Part shown: piece by piece, positions 1 through 6,576 of the stretch
How positions within the stretch are numbered: position 1 is the first letter of the stretch
Layout of the letters: each line of letters begins with the position of its first letter
Assembly (NCBI GenBank): GCA_002451175.1
Contig: DKBI01000296.1
Span: 1 to 9,005, forward strand
DNA from: Betaproteobacteria bacterium UBA6904
Lineage (GTDB): Bacteria; Pseudomonadota; Gammaproteobacteria; Burkholderiales; SG8-39
Reading direction: 5' to 3'
Length of the DNA: 9,005 bases
The notes under the pieces: model-generated
Database searches by the model: none
What the model was told of the DNA's origin: nothing
Seen by the model: the letters and a program-made list of their open reading frames with translations, nothing else
Made by a program: the position numbers and the translations under genes

Positions 1-1224
1 GTCCTGGATGTTCTCCAGCCAGTGCGCGTACGTCGTCGTCCAGTGCTCGGGAAAGAAGCGCACCCGGCCATCCGCCGTCGCCGCGAGGCCCGCACGCGCA
101 AAGCCCTCCATGCGGACGAACCACTGGTCGGTCAGCATCGGCTCGACGATCACGCCGGTGCGACCCGAGCGCGGCACTCGCAGCCGGTACGGCTTTTCGG
201 AGACCTGCAGCCCCTGCGCCCGCAGGTCGGCGAGCACGCGCTGGCGGGCTTCGAAGCGGTCGAGCCCGCGATAGGCGGGCGGCGCGGCCTCCGAGACTTT
301 CGCATCGAGCGTCAGCATGCCGATCGACTCGAGACCGTGCCGCTGCGCGACCGCGAAGTCGTTGAAATCGTGCGCGGGCGTGATCTTCACGCAGCCCGTG
401 CCGAACTCGCGGTCCACGTAGTCGTCCGCGATCACCGGAATCGTCCGCCCGGTGAGCGGCAGCACGACGCGCCGCCCGACGGCCGCGGCATAACGCTCGT
501 CCTTCGGATGGACCGCGACCGCGACGTCGCCGAGCATCGTTTCCGGGCGCGTCGTCGCGACGACGAGGCCGCCGGCGCCGTCCTCGAACGGATAGCGGAT
601 CTCCCAGATCCGGCCGTCCTCCTCCTCGCTGTCGACCTCGAGATCGGACACCGCGGTGCCGAGCACCGGGTCCCAGTTGACCAGCCGCTTGCCGCGGTAG
701 ATCAGGCCCTCCTCGTAGAGCCGCACGAACACTTCGGCCACGGCGCGCGACATCTTCGCGTCCATGGTGAAGTAGCCGGCGCGCTGTCCGTCGGTGTCGG
801 CGTACGCCCAGTTGCCCGATGCGCCGAGGCGCCGCATCTGGCGCGTGATCGTCGATCCGGATTCGTGCTTCCAGCGCCAGACGCGCTCGAGGAACTTCTC
901 GCGGCCGAGGTCGTGGCGCGTCTTGCCTTCTTCCTGCAGCTGGCGCTCGACGACGATCTGCGTGGCGATGCCGGCGTGGTCCGTGCCGACCACCCAGTTC
1001 GTGTCGAAGCCGCGCATGCGGTGGTAGCGCACGAGCGCATCCATCAGCGTCTGCTGGAACGCGTGGCCCATGTGCAGCGTTCCGGTGACGTTGGGCGGCG
1101 GAAGCTGGACGCAGTAGGCGGGGCGCCGCGCGTCCGCGGCGGCGGCGAAGGTGCCCGCGGCCTCCCATCGCGCGTACCAGCGGCCCTCGACCGCGTGTGG
1201 ATCGAAGCTCTTGTCCAGGGACAT
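1..1224 (-). CDS. valS: Valyl-tRNA synthetase, N-terminal 408 residues (cut by window edge)
   Basis: Class I aminoacyl-tRNA synthetase that charges tRNA-Val with valine in the cytoplasm and hydrolyses mischarged Thr-tRNA. The visible 408 residues are a bit under half of the usual ~950. Residues 42-54 hold the signature [13 protein letters not shown], the class I HIGH-type ATP-binding motif, followed by [11 protein letters not shown] (79-89), which is diagnostic of ValRS. The CP1 editing domain is seen through [10 protein letters not shown] (224-233) and TPAHDFND (282-289), then EPMLTDQWF (361-369). The KMSKS loop and tRNA-binding C-terminus lie beyond the window. The ATG at 1224 is one base after the stop of the upstream 83-residue gene, so valS is the promoter-distal member of the pepA-holC operon, as in enterobacteria. 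No strong Shine-Dalgarno sequence is visible, so translational coupling is likely. Between LGASGNW (133-139) and YFTMD (151-155) there are about ten more residues than in the E. coli protein as I recall it. Confidence 0.98.
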   Translation of the reverse strand, partial: MSLDKSFDPHAVEGRWYARWEAAGTFAAAADARRPAYCVQLPPPNVTGTLHMGHAFQQTLMDALVRYHRMRGFDTNWVVGTDHAGIATQIVVERQLQEEGKTRHDLGREKFLERVWRWKHESGSTITRQMRRLGASGNWAYADTDGQRAGYFTMDAKMSRAVAEVFVRLYEEGLIYRGKRLVNWDPVLGTAVSDLEVDSEEEDGRIWEIRYPFEDGAGGLVVATTRPETMLGDVAVAVHPKDERYAAAVGRRVVLPLTGRTIPVIADDYVDREFGTGCVKITPAHDFNDFAVAQRHGLESIGMLTLDAKVSEAAPPAYRGLDRFEARQRVLADLRAQGLQVSEKPYRLRVPRSGRTGVIVEPMLTDQWFVRMEGFARAGLAATADGRVRFFPEHWTTTYAHWLENIQD

Positions 1225-1225
1225 G

Positions 1226-1477
1226 CTAGATCTTCGGGTCGGTCCGGGCGGGGGGCGTGAAGGCCTGATCCACGGCGGCGCGCACCGCCTGATGCACGGC
1301 GTCCTCCAGCCGCGGCGTCAGTTCTTCGAGTACGGCGCGCTCGATCTGCGCCACCAGCGCATCGCGTTGCGCGCGGCTCATGCCGAGCGCGAGCTGCACG
1401 TCGACTTCCTCGGTGAGCACGGGCAGCTCCTCCACCGGGCGCGTGATGCGCTTGTCGCGATCGCGAGCGGCGTTCAT
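1226..1477 (-). CDS. Small protein of unknown function between holC and valS
   Basis: An 83-residue protein that I cannot assign with confidence. Its ATG (1477-1475) overlaps the holC stop codon as ATGA, and its TAG stop lies one base before valS, so it is almost certainly translated as part of the operon. The N-terminal ~25 residues are charged and probably flexible. Residues 27 to about 73 should form amphipathic helix: a leucine/alanine-rich stretch with [20 protein letters not shown] near the centre and further Val/Ala heptad-like spacing to AVDQAF. There is no signal peptide, membrane segment or cysteine. The C-terminus ([10 protein letters not shown]) looks disordered. Small helical proteins occur at this position in other betaproteobacteria, and DUF2486 is one family name I associate with it, but I cannot confirm membership. 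It could be an oligomerising or adaptor protein, which is inference only. Confidence 0.8.
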   Translation of the reverse strand: MNAARDRDKRITRPVEELPVLTEEVDVQLALGMSRAQRDALVAQIERAVLEELTPRLEDAVHQAVRAAVDQAFTPPARTDPKI

Positions 1478-1905
1478 TCCGCGGCAGCGCCCGACAGATC
1501 GTGGTTGCGGATGGCGTAGCCGCGGTCGCGGTACCAGGCATAGCGCGCGCGCGCGGACCGGCGGTCGGCATCGTCCTGCGAGACGATCTCGAGCAGCCGG
1601 TCGTAGCGTTCGAAGAAGTCCGGGCACTCCGGGGCCAGACTGAGCAGCACGTCCCGGACCGGCGCGGCCTGTGCCTCGGTGGCGATGAGGACCGGCGTCT
1701 CCGCGGCGAGCGCATCGTCCGCCAGGCAATGCGGCACGAAACCGATGGCGGGCCAGGTCCACAGCAGGCGATCGATCTTCTGCGCCACGTCCGGCACGGG
1801 CGCGTACACCACGACGCCCTTGCCCTGCGCGATCGCCTTGCCGGCCAGCCGGCACGCGACTTGCAGCCGGTCGGCAGCGTTGAAATAGAAGTCGATGGTG
1901 GTCAA
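1474..1905 (-). CDS. holC: DNA polymerase III chi subunit
   Basis: A 143-residue protein, close to the usual length of chi, the clamp-loader accessory subunit that contacts SSB and, where present, psi (HolD) in the replisome. The N-terminus TTIDFYFNA matches the chi start (IDFYF...). Other family features are the central LLWTWPAIGFVPH (47-59) and the aromatic C-terminal part with RYAWYRDRGYAIRNHD (121-136). The start is TTG: no ATG or GTG lies near the conserved N-terminus, and the TTG overlaps the pepA stop as TTGA (1905-1902). A GGGA sits about 8 nt upstream, inside the pepA end. At the other end the TGA overlaps the next start as ATGA. The pepA-holC-valS order is conserved across many proteobacteria and supports the call. 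The weak start plus overlap suggests low, pepA-coupled translation, which is inference. Confidence 0.95.
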   Translation of the reverse strand: MTTIDFYFNAADRLQVACRLAGKAIAQGKGVVVYAPVPDVAQKIDRLLWTWPAIGFVPHCLADDALAAETPVLIATEAQAAPVRDVLLSLAPECPDFFERYDRLLEIVSQDDADRRSARARYAWYRDRGYAIRNHDLSGAAAE

Positions 1906-3413
1906 TCCTTGCGTCCCGCCTGGCGCATGGCAAAGCGCACGAGCAGCGGCACCGGCCGGCCCGTGGAGCCCTTTTCCCGCCCGCTTCGCCAGGCGGTCCC
2001 GGCGATGTCGAGGTGCGCCCAGCGCAGCGCCTTCGTGAAGCGCGCGAGGAAGCACGCGGCTGTGATGCTGCCCGCGGGGCGGCCGCCGATGTTCGCCATG
2101 TCCGCGAAGTTGGAGCGCAGCTGCTCCTGGTAATCTTCCCAAAGCGGCATCTGCCACACGCGGTCCCACGCTTCGTCGCCCGCGGCGCGGAGCTCGTCGG
2201 CGAGCTTCTGGTCGTTGGCGAACAGGCCGGTCGCCACGTGGCCGAGCGCGATGACGCACGCGCCGGTCAGCGTCGCGATGTCGACGACGACCTCGGGGTC
2301 GAAGCGCCGCGCGTAGGCGAGCGCGTCGCAGAGGATCAGCCGTCCTTCCGCATCGGTGTTGAGGATCTCCACGGTCTGGCCGTCGAGCGTCTTGACGATG
2401 TCGCCCGGCTTCGAGGCGCCGCCGCCCGGCATGTTTTCGCACGCCGGAACGATGCCGATCGCATTGACCGGTGCGCGCATGCCCGCCAGCGCGCGCAGCG
2501 CGCCGAGGACGCTCGCCGCCCCGGACATGTCGTATTTCATCTCGTCCATGTCGGCGCCCGGTTTGAGCGAGATGCCGCCGCTGTCGAACGTGATCCCCTT
2601 GCCGACGAATACCACGGGCTTGGCGCGCTTCGCGCCGCCGCGGTAGTGCATGACGATCAGCTTCGGCGCCTCGCGGGAGCCCTGGGTCACGGAGACCAGC
2701 GCGCCCATGCCGAGCTTCTCCATGTCGCGGCGCTCGAGGACCTCGACCTCGAGCCGGAACTGCGCGCCGATCTTCTTCGCCTCTTCGGCGAGGTGACTCG
2801 GGGTGCAGTGGTTCGACGGGAGATTGCCCAGCGTGCGGGCGAGGTCCGCCCCATCGGCGGTGGCAATCGCCTCCCTGAGGGCGTGCTGCGCGGCCGCCGT
2901 GACCGGCGCGGCGACGAGACCGAGCGTGACCGACGCGAGCGCGGGCGAGGGCGCCTTCTTCTGCGTCTTGAGCTGGTCGAAGCGGTAGAACGTCTCGCGC
3001 CAGCCGAGCACCGCCTGGCGCACGTTCCAGGGCAGGCCGCGGCGGCCGACCTTCAGGTCGGCGAGAAACACCGCGGCGTCGCGCGCGCCGAGATCCTTGA
3101 GCGCACCGGCCGCGGCGCGCAGCGCGTCGCGGTACGCCTGCGCGCCAAATTCCTTCTGTTCCCCGAGACCGACCAGCAGCACGCGGTCCGCCGCGATGCC
3201 CGGCACGCCGCGCAGCAGCAGCGTCGAGCCGGCTTTTGCCGGCAGGTCGCCCTGCGCGAGGGCCGCGCGGAGCGCGCCGCCGGCGGCGCGATCGGCCCCC
3301 TGCGCGGCGCGGGTCAGTGCCGTTCCGGCGTCGCCGCCGTCCTTGAACACGCCCAGCACGAGGCAGCCGGTCTTCACTTGCTCGGGGGAAAGCGCGCGTA
3401 TGCTAAATTCCAC
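1902..3413 (-). CDS. pepA: Leucyl aminopeptidase (cytosol aminopeptidase, family M17)
   Basis: A 503-residue M17 two-metal aminopeptidase that removes N-terminal residues from peptides in the cytoplasm, normally as a hexamer. E. coli PepA also binds DNA in Xer recombination and carAB control. Whether this one does is unknown. The N-terminal macrodomain-like part spans about 1-170 and the catalytic domain about 175-500. Metal and active-site residues are all present: K272 and D277 in VGKGITFDSGG, K284, D295 in MKYDMSGA, and D354, E356 and R358 in NTDAEGRL. Each is offset by two from the E. coli numbering I know (K270, D275, K282, D293, D352, E354, R356). The start is GTG at 3413 with GGAGG five bases upstream. 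It is the first gene of the operon running into holC and is divergent from lptF. The stop overlaps the holC TTG. Confidence 0.98.
   Translation of the reverse strand: MEFSIRALSPEQVKTGCLVLGVFKDGGDAGTALTRAAQGADRAAGGALRAALAQGDLPAKAGSTLLLRGVPGIAADRVLLVGLGEQKEFGAQAYRDALRAAAGALKDLGARDAAVFLADLKVGRRGLPWNVRQAVLGWRETFYRFDQLKTQKKAPSPALASVTLGLVAAPVTAAAQHALREAIATADGADLARTLGNLPSNHCTPSHLAEEAKKIGAQFRLEVEVLERRDMEKLGMGALVSVTQGSREAPKLIVMHYRGGAKRAKPVVFVGKGITFDSGGISLKPGADMDEMKYDMSGAASVLGALRALAGMRAPVNAIGIVPACENMPGGGASKPGDIVKTLDGQTVEILNTDAEGRLILCDALAYARRFDPEVVVDIATLTGACVIALGHVATGLFANDQKLADELRAAGDEAWDRVWQMPLWEDYQEQLRSNFADMANIGGRPAGSITAACFLARFTKALRWAHLDIAGTAWRSGREKGSTGRPVPLLVRFAMRQAGRKD
3399..3409 (+). promoter_or_regulatory. 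Possible lptF -10 region inside the 5' end of pepA
   Basis: TATGCTAAATT is the only clearly AT-rich patch just upstream of lptF. It can be read as an extended -10 (TG, one base, TAAATT) or as TATGCT with a weak CTTGCT 16 bases upstream (3377-3382). It lies within the first codons of pepA on the other strand. The divergent gap is only 34 bp, so the lptFG promoter has to overlap pepA, and this is the best candidate by eye. No -35 match is good. Confidence 0.25.
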
Positions 3414-3418
3414 GTGAT

Positions 3419-3423
3419 CCTCC
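3419..3423 (-). promoter_or_regulatory. Ribosome binding site of pepA
   Basis: On the minus strand this reads GGAGG, ending five bases before the GTG codon at 3413-3411. It is a near-consensus Shine-Dalgarno sequence and fixes the GTG as the pepA start. It lies inside the 34-bp gap between the divergent pepA and lptF start codons. Confidence 0.75.
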
Positions 3424-3447
3424 AGTGATGGTCAGGGCAAGTATCGC

Positions 3448-4521
3448 ATGATCTTCCGGCGTTCGCTGCTGCGGGAGTTTGCCCATCTGGCGACGGCAGT
3501 CTTCCTCACGTTGTTCCTCATCGCGATGACGGTGCGCCTGGTGCGCCTGCTCGGCCAGGCCGCGGGCGGCAAGATTCCCAGCGACGCGGTGATCGCGTTC
3601 CTCGGCTTCTTTGCCATCAACGTGCTGCCGGTCCTGCTGTCGCTCACGCTGTTCATCACCGTCCTGCTGACGCTGTCGCGCATCTGGCGGGACTCCGAGA
3701 TGGTGATCTGGTTCAACTCCGGGTTGTCGCTGACCGCCTGGATCGCTCCCGTGCTGTGGTTCATCGTGCCACTGGTCTGCCTGATCGCGTTGCTCACCCT
3801 CGCCGTCAATCCCTGGATTGCGCAGCTGGCCGAGCAGTACCGCAGCCGCCTCGACTCGCGCGACGACCTCTCGCGCGTGGATCCCGGCTCGTTCGGCGAG
3901 TCGCGCAGCCGCGAGCGCGTGTTCTTCGTCGAGGCCGTGTCCGGGGATCAGACCTCCGTGCAGAACGTCTTCGTCAACACGGTGCAGCACGGCCGCAACG
4001 GGGTCATGTTCAGCGCGAAGGGACACACCGAGATCGCGCCCAACGGCGACCGCTTCCTGGTGCTGGTCGATGGCCGACGCTACGAGGGGATTCCCGGCGA
4101 CGCGGAGTACCGCATCATGGAGTTCGAGCGCTACGCGATGCGCATCGCGACGCCGGAGGGCGACGCCCCCGGCGCGACGCACAAGACCTTGACGACGCTG
4201 GGGCTGATCGAGAACCCCAACGCCGTGAACCGCGGCGAGTTGCTCTGGCGCATCGGCATCCCGCTGTCGGCCCTGATTCTCGGCTTGCTGGCGATCCCGC
4301 TGAGCTACGTCAACCCGCGCGCCGGGCGCTCCATCAACCTGGTGATGGCGCTGCTGGTCTACGTCACCTACTCGAACCTGCTCTCGGTCAGCCAGGCGCG
4401 CGTGTCGCTGGGCAAGCTCGACTTCGGCATCGGCTGGTGGCTGGTGCACGCGGCGATGCTCCTCGTGCTGGCCGTGATGTTCGCGCGCCGCCTGTCGCTG
4501 ACCGGATTCCGGCGCCGTTGA
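3448..4521 (+). CDS. lptF: LPS export ABC transporter permease LptF
   Basis: A 357-residue inner-membrane subunit of the LptB2FG transporter, which extracts LPS from the inner membrane and feeds it to the Lpt bridge towards the outer membrane. The layout is that of the YjgP/YjgQ family. Three N-terminal membrane segments lie at about 13-36, 46-78 and 96-120. A soluble periplasmic beta-jellyroll domain follows at about 125-265. Three C-terminal segments lie at about 266-288, 296-316 and 329-347. The RIWRDSEMVIW stretch (78-88) after TM2 is the cytoplasmic coupling region typical of LptF. IPLSYVNPRAGRS (283-295) is the usual loop after TM4. The start is ATG at 3448, with only a modest AGGG ten bases upstream. 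It is divergent from pepA, as in E. coli, and its TGA overlaps the lptG start. Confidence 0.96.
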   Translation: MIFRRSLLREFAHLATAVFLTLFLIAMTVRLVRLLGQAAGGKIPSDAVIAFLGFFAINVLPVLLSLTLFITVLLTLSRIWRDSEMVIWFNSGLSLTAWIAPVLWFIVPLVCLIALLTLAVNPWIAQLAEQYRSRLDSRDDLSRVDPGSFGESRSRERVFFVEAVSGDQTSVQNVFVNTVQHGRNGVMFSAKGHTEIAPNGDRFLVLVDGRRYEGIPGDAEYRIMEFERYAMRIATPEGDAPGATHKTLTTLGLIENPNAVNRGELLWRIGIPLSALILGLLAIPLSYVNPRAGRSINLVMALLVYVTYSNLLSVSQARVSLGKLDFGIGWWLVHAAMLLVLAVMFARRLSLTGFRRR

Positions 4522-5639
4522 TGCGCATTCCGACCGTCGAGCGCTATCTCGCGCGGCAGATCTGGGGGGCGGCGGGGTTCGTGCTGGTCGGTTTTCTTGC
4601 GCTGTTCGCTTTCTTCGACCTGATTGCCGAGCTGCGCGATCTGGGCCGGGGCGACTACCAGTTGCAGGAGATCTTCATCGTCGTACTGCTCGGGCTGCCG
4701 TCGCACGCGTACGAGCTGGTGCCGGTCTCCGTGCTCATCGGCACGCTGTACGTCCTTGCGCACCTGTCCAACAACTTCGAATTCATCGTGCTGCGGGCCG
4801 CGGGCCTGACGCCGTCGCGCGCGGCGCTCGCGCTGGCGAAGTGCGGGCTCGTCTTCGTCGTTGCCACGTTCCTGATCGGCGAGTGGGCGGCGCCGGCGGC
4901 CGAGGAACTGGCGCAGCGTTTGCGCATGCAGGCGATGAGCACCGCAATCGGGCAGGACCTGCGCTCGGGGCTGTGGTTCAAGGATGAGCGTGCGTTCATC
5001 AACGTGCGCGAGGCGCGCACGGCCAACCGGCTGAACGACGTGCGCATCTACCAGTTCGACGAGGGCTACCGGCTGCGCGAGGTGCGGGTTGCGGCGCAGG
5101 CCGAATACCGCGGCCGCGGCGTCTGGCGCCTGACCGACGTCGCGCAGACCCAGTTCCCCGAGGGGCGGCCGGTCACGGCGCGCATGGCGGCGGTCGAATG
5201 GCGCTCGGCGCTGAATCCGGACCTGCTCAACGTGCTGATCGTCTCGCCCGAGCGCATGTCCGCGTGGAAGCTCTACCAGTACACGCAGCACCTGACTGCG
5301 AACAAGCAAAAGACGGAGCGCTACGAAATCGCGATGTGGAAGAAACTGTTCTACCCCGTCGCCACGCTGGTGATGATGGCGCTTGCGCTGCCGTTCGCGT
5401 ACATGCAGGCGCGCACGGGGCTGGTCGGGCTGAAGGTGTTCCTCGGCATCCTGCTCGGCATCTTCTTCCACATGCTGAACAGCCTGTTCTCGCACATCGG
5501 CCTGCTGCAGAACTGGCCGCCCGTGGCGGCTGCAGCCGTGCCGAGCGTGCTGTTTCTGGCCACCGCGCTGGCGATGATGGTCTGGCTGAACCGCGTGCGC
5601 CCGCTGGTCCATCGCGCGCTGATGCGCCGGCGAGCGTAG
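4521..5639 (+). CDS. lptG: LPS export ABC transporter permease LptG
   Basis: A 372-residue partner of LptF in the LptB2FG exporter. Membrane segments lie at about 13-37, 50-81 and 101-121, with the periplasmic beta-jellyroll domain at about 125-265 (including LWFKDERAFINVR, 151-163) and three C-terminal segments at about 276-296, 302-328 and 334-356. LSNNFEFIVLRAAG (82-95) is the cytoplasmic coupling helix that contacts the LptB ATPase. The C-terminal WKKLFYPVATLVMMALALPF (273-292) and FFHMLNSLFSHIGL (315-328) are characteristic of LptG. The ATG at 4521 shares its A with the lptF TGA (TGATG), so the two subunits are coupled in translation and probably made in equal amounts. The lptB, lptC and lptA genes are not in the window, as expected. 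The gene ends 35 bp from the convergent RDD gene. Confidence 0.97.
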   Translation: MRIPTVERYLARQIWGAAGFVLVGFLALFAFFDLIAELRDLGRGDYQLQEIFIVVLLGLPSHAYELVPVSVLIGTLYVLAHLSNNFEFIVLRAAGLTPSRAALALAKCGLVFVVATFLIGEWAAPAAEELAQRLRMQAMSTAIGQDLRSGLWFKDERAFINVREARTANRLNDVRIYQFDEGYRLREVRVAAQAEYRGRGVWRLTDVAQTQFPEGRPVTARMAAVEWRSALNPDLLNVLIVSPERMSAWKLYQYTQHLTANKQKTERYEIAMWKKLFYPVATLVMMALALPFAYMQARTGLVGLKVFLGILLGIFFHMLNSLFSHIGLLQNWPPVAAAAVPSVLFLATALAMMVWLNRVRPLVHRALMRRRA

Positions 5640-5674
5640 GGCGCGCGCCGCCTCGGCCGATTCCCGGCGCAGGG

Positions 5675-6097
5675 CTACAGAAGGACCAGGCGCGTGCGCG
5701 CCAGCCGGTCGTGCAGGAACTGCCGGTCGCGGTCGACGAGCGCCCAGACGATGCCGACGAGGCTCGGGACGAGGATCGCGGCCAGGACGAAGCGTAGGAG
5801 CGCGGCGCCGGGCGAGACGGGTCGACCGTTGGCGCATTCGAGGCGTATCTTCCACGCCTTCATCGGGAGCGTCTGACCGCCGCGCAGCCAGCACCAGAGA
5901 AAATAGGCCGCAAACACCGTCAGCACGAACGCCTGCAGGAGCGCGCGCCCGGATCCCGATGCGCCGCTGCCGCCGCTCGCGAAGAAGAACATCCACGTCG
6001 CCACGAAGCCGACGGCAAACAGCAGAAGCAGTTCATACAGCATGGACGCCAGGCGGCGCGACAGCCCCGGCGTCGGGCGCAACGCCGGCGGCGTCAC
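5675..6097 (-). CDS. RDD family membrane protein
   Basis: A 140-residue integral membrane protein of the RDD family, whose biochemical role is mostly unknown. Some members are linked to ion transport. The pattern PGLSRRLASMLYE (10-22) gives the conserved arginine and the start of TM1 (about 19-41). TM2 lies at about 54-72, followed by the family hallmark GGQTLPMKAWKIRL (73-86), then TM3 at about 99-121 and the terminal FLHDRLARTRLV (127-138) with the conserved HD. The acidic residue usually written as Asp after the Leu-Tyr of TM1 is Glu22 here. The start is GTG at 6097, chosen because it overlaps the preceding stop as GTGA and puts the conserved PG motif near the N-terminus. An ATG at codon 19 would cut into TM1. 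It is the last gene of the sigma factor operon and converges on lptG. Confidence 0.88.
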   Translation of the reverse strand: MTPPALRPTPGLSRRLASMLYELLLLFAVGFVATWMFFFASGGSGASGSGRALLQAFVLTVFAAYFLWCWLRGGQTLPMKAWKIRLECANGRPVSPGAALLRFVLAAILVPSLVGIVWALVDRDRQFLHDRLARTRLVLL

Positions 6098-6576
6098 GGC
6101 GTGACTGGGGTCGTTTGCGGTTTCGGCGGCTTGGACGCGGTGCGGGGCTTCCGCTTGTCGCGCGACGAGGTCGCGGAAGGCGGGGTGTCGAACTTGCGCT
6201 GCTCCGGCGGGGGCAGCGCCTGGTACTCCGCCCATTGCTGCCGGAGATCCTGGCGCTTTTCCGGCGGCAGCTTGCCGAGGCTGCGGTAACGCTCGCGCGC
6301 GGCACGGCGCTGCTCCGGCGCGAGTTTGGCCCACTTGTCCATGCGCTGCACCACGCGTTCCTGTTCCTTGGGCTGCATCGAGGGGTAGCGCTTGGCGATG
6401 CCGACCCAGCGGCGGCGGTTCTCGCTGTCCAGCGATTCCCAGTTGGTTTTCAGCGGTGCGAGGATCTGTTGCTGCTCGACGGTCAACTCCGCCCAGGCTG
6501 GCCCCTTGCGGGACGGCTCCGCGCCGATGGCTGCGGATATTCCGGCGGCGAGAAGGAGCGCGAAGACCGCGCGCAT
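6094..6576 (-). CDS. Exported DUF3106 family protein with 18-residue helical repeats
   Basis: A 160-residue protein that I match to DUF3106, a family of unknown function. Residues 1-19 look like a Sec signal peptide: Met-Arg, then a hydrophobic Ala/Leu core, with likely cleavage after the Ala of AIGA. The mature part is periplasmic and highly charged. Six copies of a motif of the form L/M-x-P-E-Q-R begin at residues 31, 49, 67, 85, 103 and 121, an exact 18-residue period. An aromatic residue sits three positions before most of them (W28, W46, Y64, W82, Y118). This suggests repeated alpha-helices capped by the Pro-Glu step, reminiscent of the LTxxQ motifs in CpxP-like periplasmic sensors. Residues 131-160 are a disordered basic Pro/Thr/Lys tail. 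There are no cysteines. The ATG at 6576 shares its A with the DUF3619 stop (TGATG), and the stop overlaps the RDD start. Confidence 0.88.
   Translation of the reverse strand: MRAVFALLLAAGISAAIGAEPSRKGPAWAELTVEQQQILAPLKTNWESLDSENRRRWVGIAKRYPSMQPKEQERVVQRMDKWAKLAPEQRRAARERYRSLGKLPPEKRQDLRQQWAEYQALPPPEQRKFDTPPSATSSRDKRKPRTASKPPKPQTTPVTP

Noticed and set aside
22..1260. Long plus-strand open frame of 412 codons
   Set aside because: It is antisense to valS, which has unmistakable family motifs. The translation is Arg/Ala/His-rich without domains, typical of the complementary frame of a high-GC gene.
2013..3428. Long plus-strand open frame of 471 codons
   Set aside because: It is antisense to pepA, whose full set of catalytic residues is intact. 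The composition is low-information Arg/Ala/Asp/His, and there is no start context.
3403..4449. Minus-strand open frame of 348 codons opposite lptF
   Set aside because: It is extremely rich in Gln, His, Arg and Asp with no recognisable domain, and mirrors the lptF codon pattern. It is treated as a shadow.
5645..5670. GCGCCG...CGGCGC inverted repeat as a terminator between lptG and RDD
   Set aside because: The stem is only 6 bp, the loop is 14 bases and no T-run follows on either strand. In GC-rich DNA this is expected by chance.
4368..5996. Minus-strand open frame of 542 codons spanning lptG and the RDD gene
   Set aside because: It runs through three real features in the wrong frame, and the protein looks like random high-GC translation.
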